From Mycolicibacterium porcinum (GTDB taxonomy: Bacteria; Actinomycetota; Actinomycetes; Mycobacteriales; Mycobacteriaceae): DNA of 64,000 nt. The notes under the pieces were generated by a model. The model was given only the letters and a program-made list of their open reading frames with translations, was not told the origin of the DNA and did no database searches. The position numbers and the translations under genes are program-made. The stretch covers positions 708,059 to 772,058 of the forward strand of contig MVIG01000001.1 in assembly GCA_002086835.1 (NCBI GenBank), read 5' to 3'. This document shows, one piece after another, positions 60,136 to 64,000 of this stretch; the stretch's first letter is position 1; each line of letters opens with the position of its first letter.

Positions 60136-61477
60136 GCCGGCCTGCGACTTCGGCGGCCGCGCGCTGCCCGGACCGGACCGCTCCGTCGAGGAAGCCGGTC
60201 CACTCGTCGGCGGTTTCGGTGCCGGCCCAGTGGATGGAGTCCACCGGTTCGCGCAGCCACCGGCCGTACTGTGTCCACGATCCAGGCGGTACGGCCGCGG
60301 TCGGCCCGCCTGGTGCGAATGGCTCTGTGCTCCAACAGTGGTCGATGTAGTCGACGGGCTGCAGGGCGGCGTCGCCGAACAACGTCGCGAACCCGGACAG
60401 CGCCTGCTCGCGTCGCTGCTCCGGCGGCAGCCGGTCGAACGTGCGGGCATCGGTGAACCCCAACAGGATGCCGGGACCGCCGTCACCCGGGCTGACGTCG
60501 AAGGTGATGAACACCGGCCCCTCGTCGGACAACGCCTCGCCCGAGCAGCCGTTGGTGCGCCAGAACGGTGTGTCGTAGGCGGCGTAGGCCTTGCTGAGGT
60601 TGCCCTGTGGCCAGTGCTCGGCGAGCTCGGTGTAAACCTTGGGCAGTGGCGGGTTGAACTCGATGCCGGCCCGGTGCTGAGGCGGGATCGCCACGATCAC
60701 CGCGCGCGCCAGTACCTCACCGCCCGGGTAGCTCACCGTCACGGTGCCGTCGGGGCGACGTCCGATGCCGCCGACAGGGGCGTTGAGCACCACCCGGTCT
60801 CCAAGTTCGTCGGCGATCTTGCACGCGATCTGCTGGGTGCCACCGGGAAACCGGTCCTGCTGCGCGCCGTCGCGGACATCGAGCATGCGGTCCAGGCCGC
60901 CGGCCGCCTTGACGTAGCGGGCGGCGTGCAGCATCGACACCTCGTCGGGCTCGGCGCCCCAGGTGACCCGGGACATGATCGCCATGAGGTTGCGGGTCGA
61001 GGCGTTGGCGCCGGCCGAGCGCAGCCACTGCTCCAACGTGAGCTCGTCGAGTCGCTGGGCGTTCGCACTCGTCCACGGCTCACTGACCCGGATCGCCCGG
61101 CAGAGTCGCTCGAAGCGCCACTGGATCCGGGAGACGTCGAACAGTTCCATCATCGACAGGCGGGGGATGGTGCTGCGGTAGGAGCGCACCCGGCCGTGCC
61201 ACCGGATCAGGTTCTTGCCACGGTCATACGTGGGCACGGTGCGGCACCCGAGTTCGCCGGCCAGCGCCAGCACCGCATCCTGCGTGGGGCCGACGAACGT
61301 CCCGCCGAGGTCGACCGGCACGTCGGCGATGGTGGCGGTCGACGAGCGCCCACCGACGCGGTCGCGGCCCTCCAGCACCACCACCTCATGTCCGAGTCGG
61401 ACCAGGGCGCGGGCCGCGGTCAGGCCGGCGAAACCGGCGCCGACCACCACGACGTCGGTGCTCGTTGGGATGCTCAC
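60125..61477 (-). CDS. aofH: flavin-containing monoamine oxidase AofH
   Basis: A 450-residue FAD amine oxidase. The dinucleotide-binding motif [16 protein letters not shown] is at residues 10-25, followed by [10 protein letters not shown] (flavin site), and the C-terminal FAD contact is [12 protein letters not shown]. It should oxidise primary amines to aldehydes with release of ammonia and peroxide. No signal or membrane tail is seen. GTG 61477 is only 18 bp from the start of the divergent luciferase-like gene. The identity to Rv3170 is supported by the neighbour hpx. Confidence 0.9.
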   Translation of the reverse strand: MSIPTSTDVVVVGAGFAGLTAARALVRLGHEVVVLEGRDRVGGRSSTATIADVPVDLGGTFVGPTQDAVLALAGELGCRTVPTYDRGKNLIRWHGRVRSYRSTIPRLSMMELFDVSRIQWRFERLCRAIRVSEPWTSANAQRLDELTLEQWLRSAGANASTRNLMAIMSRVTWGAEPDEVSMLHAARYVKAAGGLDRMLDVRDGAQQDRFPGGTQQIACKIADELGDRVVLNAPVGGIGRRPDGTVTVSYPGGEVLARAVIVAIPPQHRAGIEFNPPLPKVYTELAEHWPQGNLSKAYAAYDTPFWRTNGCSGEALSDEGPVFITFDVSPGDGGPGILLGFTDARTFDRLPPEQRREQALSGFATLFGDAALQPVDYIDHCWSTEPFAPGGPTAAVPPGSWTQYGRWLREPVDSIHWAGTETADEWTGFLDGAVRSGQRAAAEVAGRLTD

Positions 61478-61482
61478 CTGTC

Positions 61483-61488
61483 TAGGCT
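61483..61488 (+). promoter_or_regulatory. -10 box for a leaderless luciferase-like oxidoreductase mRNA
   Basis: TAGGCT ends 7 nt before GTG 61496. It lies in the 18-bp gap between two divergent start codons, so its -35 must lie inside the aofH coding region. Confidence 0.55.
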
Positions 61489-61495
61489 CTCACGC

Positions 61496-62476
61496 GTGAA
61501 GGTCATGACAGCGTTGTTCGGGCCGCGAGGCGCCATCGATCGGGCCGCGGCCCTGCGTGAGGCCGGTGCCAGTGGGGTGTTCACCTTCGAGGGACCCCAC
61601 GATGTGTTCACGCCGTTGACGCTGGCCGCCACGGTCGAGGGGCTCGACCTGATGACCAACGTGGCAATCGCCTTTCCCCGCAACCCGATTCATCTGGCAC
61701 ACCAGGCGATCGACCACCAGATCCTGTCCGGCGGCCGGTTCACCCTGGGGCTCGGCACGCAGATCCGCACGCAGATCGAGAAGCGGTTCGGCGCGGACTT
61801 CGACCGGCCCGTGGCGCGGATGTCGGAGTTCGTCGCGGCGTTGCGGGCGATCTTCGCGGCCTGGGAGACCGGTGAGCGACTGGATTTTCGGGGCGAGTTC
61901 TATCGGCACACCCTGATGACACCGACGTTCACGCCTCGGGACAACCCGTACGGTCCGCCGCCGATCTATGTCGGCGCCCTCGGTCCCCGGCTCACCCGGG
62001 CCACCGCGCAGTTCGCCGACGGTCTGCTGGTCATGCCCTTCGGCTCCAAGCGGTTCCTGCACGAGGCCACGCTGCCCGCGGTGCGTGACGGCCTGGCCGC
62101 CGCCGGGCGCGACGAGGCGGAGCTGGCCATCGTCCCCGAGATCATCGTGTCGGCCGGCGACGATCATGACGCGGCCCGGCGCCTGCTCGCTTTCTACGGT
62201 TCCACCCCGGCTTACCGGCCGGTGCTGGAGGTGCACGGCTGGGGCGATTTGCAGCCCGAGCTCAACGCGCTGTCCAAGCAGGGCCGGTGGCAGGAGATGG
62301 GTTCGCTGATCGACGACGAGGTGCTGCACACCATCGCGGCCTGCGGGAGTCCCGCCGACATCGCCGCCCACATCCGGGACCGCGTTGGCGGGGTGTCCGA
62401 CCGGATCTGCCTGTACCAACCGGGTCCGATCGCGCTGGATTCGCTTACCCAGATCGTTGACGCACTGCGCGACTGA
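61496..62476 (+). CDS. luciferase-like (LLM) oxidoreductase, TIGR03617-like, probably F420-dependent
   Basis: A 326-residue TIM-barrel flavin/F420 oxidoreductase of the bacterial luciferase superfamily. Visible: TNVAIAFPRNPIHLAHQA, SGGRFTLGLGTQIRTQIEKR and PPIYVGALGPRLTRATAQFA, which together form the cofactor pocket. Mycobacteria hold many such enzymes that use F420H2, and this one fits the TIGR03617 group; the substrate is unknown. The start GTG 61496 is used because of the -10 box 7 nt upstream; M codons at 61505 are in frame too. Longer frames are antisense to aofH and are rejected. Confidence 0.85.
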   Translation: MKVMTALFGPRGAIDRAAALREAGASGVFTFEGPHDVFTPLTLAATVEGLDLMTNVAIAFPRNPIHLAHQAIDHQILSGGRFTLGLGTQIRTQIEKRFGADFDRPVARMSEFVAALRAIFAAWETGERLDFRGEFYRHTLMTPTFTPRDNPYGPPPIYVGALGPRLTRATAQFADGLLVMPFGSKRFLHEATLPAVRDGLAAAGRDEAELAIVPEIIVSAGDDHDAARRLLAFYGSTPAYRPVLEVHGWGDLQPELNALSKQGRWQEMGSLIDDEVLHTIAACGSPADIAAHIRDRVGGVSDRICLYQPGPIALDSLTQIVDALRD

Positions 62477-62522
62477 GCACATAGGGTGGTGTGGTACTGC
62501 GCGGGACCAAAGGAGGTTCGCC

Positions 62523-64000
62523 ATGGACGGTGCTCGTCGCGCTGCGGATCCGGACTACTCGGATGTGCTCATCATCGGCGCCGGGATCTCAGGATTGGGC
62601 GCGGCCTACCGCGTCCATGAGAAGAGCCCAGGCCTGACCTACACCGTCCTGGAACGGCGCGGGCGCATCGGCGGCACCTGGGACCTGTTCCGCTATCCGG
62701 GGATCCGCTCGGACAGCGACATCTTCACGCTGAGCTTCCCGTACCAGCCGTGGACCAGACCGGAGAACGTGGCCGACGGCGACGACATCCGCGACTATCT
62801 GACCGCGACCGCCCGGGCACACGGTATCGATCGCCACATCCGGTTCAACACCCATGTGTTGTCGGCGGATTGGGATTCCGACACCGACACCTGGACGGTG
62901 CGGGCCGAACAGGACGGCGAGGCCAAGACCTACCGGTGCCGGTACTTGTTCTGTGGCACCGGCTATTACAACTACGACGAGCCTTACACCCCGGAGTTCC
63001 CGGGTATCGAGAGCTTCGGCGGCGACGTGGTGCACCCGCAGTTCTGGCCCGAGTCGCTCGACTACTCCGGCAAGCGCGTGGTGGTGATCGGCAGCGGCGC
63101 CACGGCGGTCAGCCTGGTGCCCGCACTGGCCCAGCAGGCCGCTCACGTGACGATGCTGCAGCGCTCGCCGACGTACATGGTGTCGGCGGCCCGGATCGAT
63201 CCGATGGTGCAGGCCATCCGAAAGGTCCTGCCGCGCAGGGTGTCCCACCAGGTGGTGCGGGTACGCAACGCGATGATCCACGTTCTGAGCTACTTCTTCT
63301 TCCGCAAGGCACCCGATCTCGGCCGCCGGTTCATCCGGAGCCGGACCGTCGCCGCACTGCCCGACGGGTATCCCGTCGACGTGCATTTCAAGCCGCGGTA
63401 CAACCCGTGGGATCAGCGATTGTGCCTGGTGCTCGACGGTGACCTGTTCGGGCATATCAGTGACGGCCGGGTCGACGTCGTGACCGATCACGTCGACCAC
63501 ATCGACGCCGCGGGCATCGTGCTGAAATCCGGTGAGCGGGTCGATGCCGACGTGATCGTCACCGCGACCGGCCTGCAACTGCAGGCGCTCGGCGGGATCA
63601 GGCTGGCGATCGACGGTCACGAGGTCAAGCCGACGGAGCGGTACGTCTACAAGGAGTTCCTCTTGGAGGATGTGCCGAACCTGGCCTGGTGCATCGGTTA
63701 CACCAACGCTTCGTGGACGCTGCGGGCCGACATGACCGCGCGCGCATTCGCGAACCTGTTGGCCTACATGGGCGCTCACGGCTACACCCATGCCTATCCG
63801 CACAAGGGTGCGGCACCGATGCCGGAGAAGCGGACCTGGGACCTGGAGGCCGGCTACATCCAGCGTTCCGAGCACGCGCTGCCGCGCTCGGGCACCAAGC
63901 GGCCGTGGCACGTGCGGCACAACTATGTGCTGGATGCCATTGACCACCGCTTCGACCGCATCGACGAGTCGATGGTGTTCGGCCGGGCCCCCTCTGCCCC
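62523..64000 (+). CDS. EthA-like Baeyer-Villiger flavin monooxygenase (3' end cut by window)
   Basis: At least 492 residues, open at the right edge. The FAD motif GAGISGLGAAYR is at residues 19-30, the NADPH motif VVIGSGATAVSLVPALA lies further on, and the Baeyer-Villiger fingerprint appears as FGGDVVHPQFWP. RIGGTWDLFRYPGIRSDSD and KPRYNPWDQRLC are segments shared with EthA and MymA of M. tuberculosis. It should insert oxygen into ketones or oxidise sulfur compounds; EthA activates thioamide drugs, but whether this paralogue does is unknown. AGGAGG at 62511-62516, 6 nt from the ATG, is the best ribosome site in the region. No regulator of the EthR type is in view. Confidence 0.88.
   Translation, partial: MDGARRAADPDYSDVLIIGAGISGLGAAYRVHEKSPGLTYTVLERRGRIGGTWDLFRYPGIRSDSDIFTLSFPYQPWTRPENVADGDDIRDYLTATARAHGIDRHIRFNTHVLSADWDSDTDTWTVRAEQDGEAKTYRCRYLFCGTGYYNYDEPYTPEFPGIESFGGDVVHPQFWPESLDYSGKRVVVIGSGATAVSLVPALAQQAAHVTMLQRSPTYMVSAARIDPMVQAIRKVLPRRVSHQVVRVRNAMIHVLSYFFFRKAPDLGRRFIRSRTVAALPDGYPVDVHFKPRYNPWDQRLCLVLDGDLFGHISDGRVDVVTDHVDHIDAAGIVLKSGERVDADVIVTATGLQLQALGGIRLAIDGHEVKPTERYVYKEFLLEDVPNLAWCIGYTNASWTLRADMTARAFANLLAYMGAHGYTHAYPHKGAAPMPEKRTWDLEAGYIQRSEHALPRSGTKRPWHVRHNYVLDAIDHRFDRIDESMVFGRAPSA

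Noticed and set aside
60230-61495. A 420-residue N-terminal extension of the luciferase-like oxidoreductase
   Set aside because: It is antisense to aofH, has no conserved pattern, and a leaderless promoter box sits directly before the GTG at 61496.

Overview
The window looks like chromosomal DNA of a fast-growing mycobacterium (Mycolicibacterium type). It is GC-rich, GTG starts are common, and several genes have a TANNNT -10 box only 6-7 nt before the start codon (leaderless mRNA). The gene order matches, in reverse, the M. tuberculosis block Rv3215 to Rv3193c and then picks up again at Rv3171c-Rv3170 (locus equivalents are recalled, not searched). I see no insertion sequence, prophage, CRISPR array or rRNA.

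Layout. 1-12.7 kb: entC edge, an acid phosphatase, a ParA-like ATPase, a PP2C phosphatase carrying a broken MerR remnant, a beta-propeller protein, RhlE, a ferritin-like protein, an MmpS-like protein, DUF3107, TetR, a DUF3152 protease-like protein, MoeZ, a TIGR02569 protein, an alkyltransferase-like protein and LipV. 12.7-23.5 kb: the adnAB helicase-nuclease behind a tandem-repeat promoter, three small membrane proteins, a potassium-channel protein, nudC and mycoredoxin. 23.6-29.9 kb: an accessory stretch with two acyl-CoA dehydrogenases, a catabolic module ruled by an XRE-cupin regulator (three matching operators), and an Rrf2/NAD(P)-binding pair around one dyad. 30-40.9 kb: uvrD2, whiB7 with its attenuator leader, an ABC1 kinase, an orphan cyclodehydratase-like protein, a DUF2342 protease-like protein, a PDZ-Lon protease and a UPF0182 membrane protein.

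41-59 kb: a second accessory stretch. It opens with a three-gene cassette (WXG100-like protein, EspC-domain protein ending in an HExxH metallopeptidase-like domain, overlapping lipoprotein) that looks like a type VII secretion effector with a possible immunity lipoprotein. Then come an FAD oxidase, initiator tRNA-Met, a methyltransferase/lipoprotein operon divergent from an MFS pump, a tandem-repeat mini-protein sharing their operator, an SDR, a 49-residue protein, a PucR regulator, an acyltransferase-SGNH protein, a TetR-controlled SDR/MFS/F420-type operon, a quinone reductase and a zinc alcohol dehydrogenase. 59-64 kb: hpx, aofH, an F420-type luciferase-like oxidoreductase and an EthA-like monooxygenase cut by the right edge.

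The most promising material is (i) the type VII effector cassette at 41.05-43.29 kb, (ii) the XRE-cupin regulon with operators placed in the promoter spacers, (iii) the palindrome shared by the methyltransferase/MFS promoter and the tandem-repeat mini-protein, and (iv) the tandemly duplicated TTGTC promoter element in front of adnAB.
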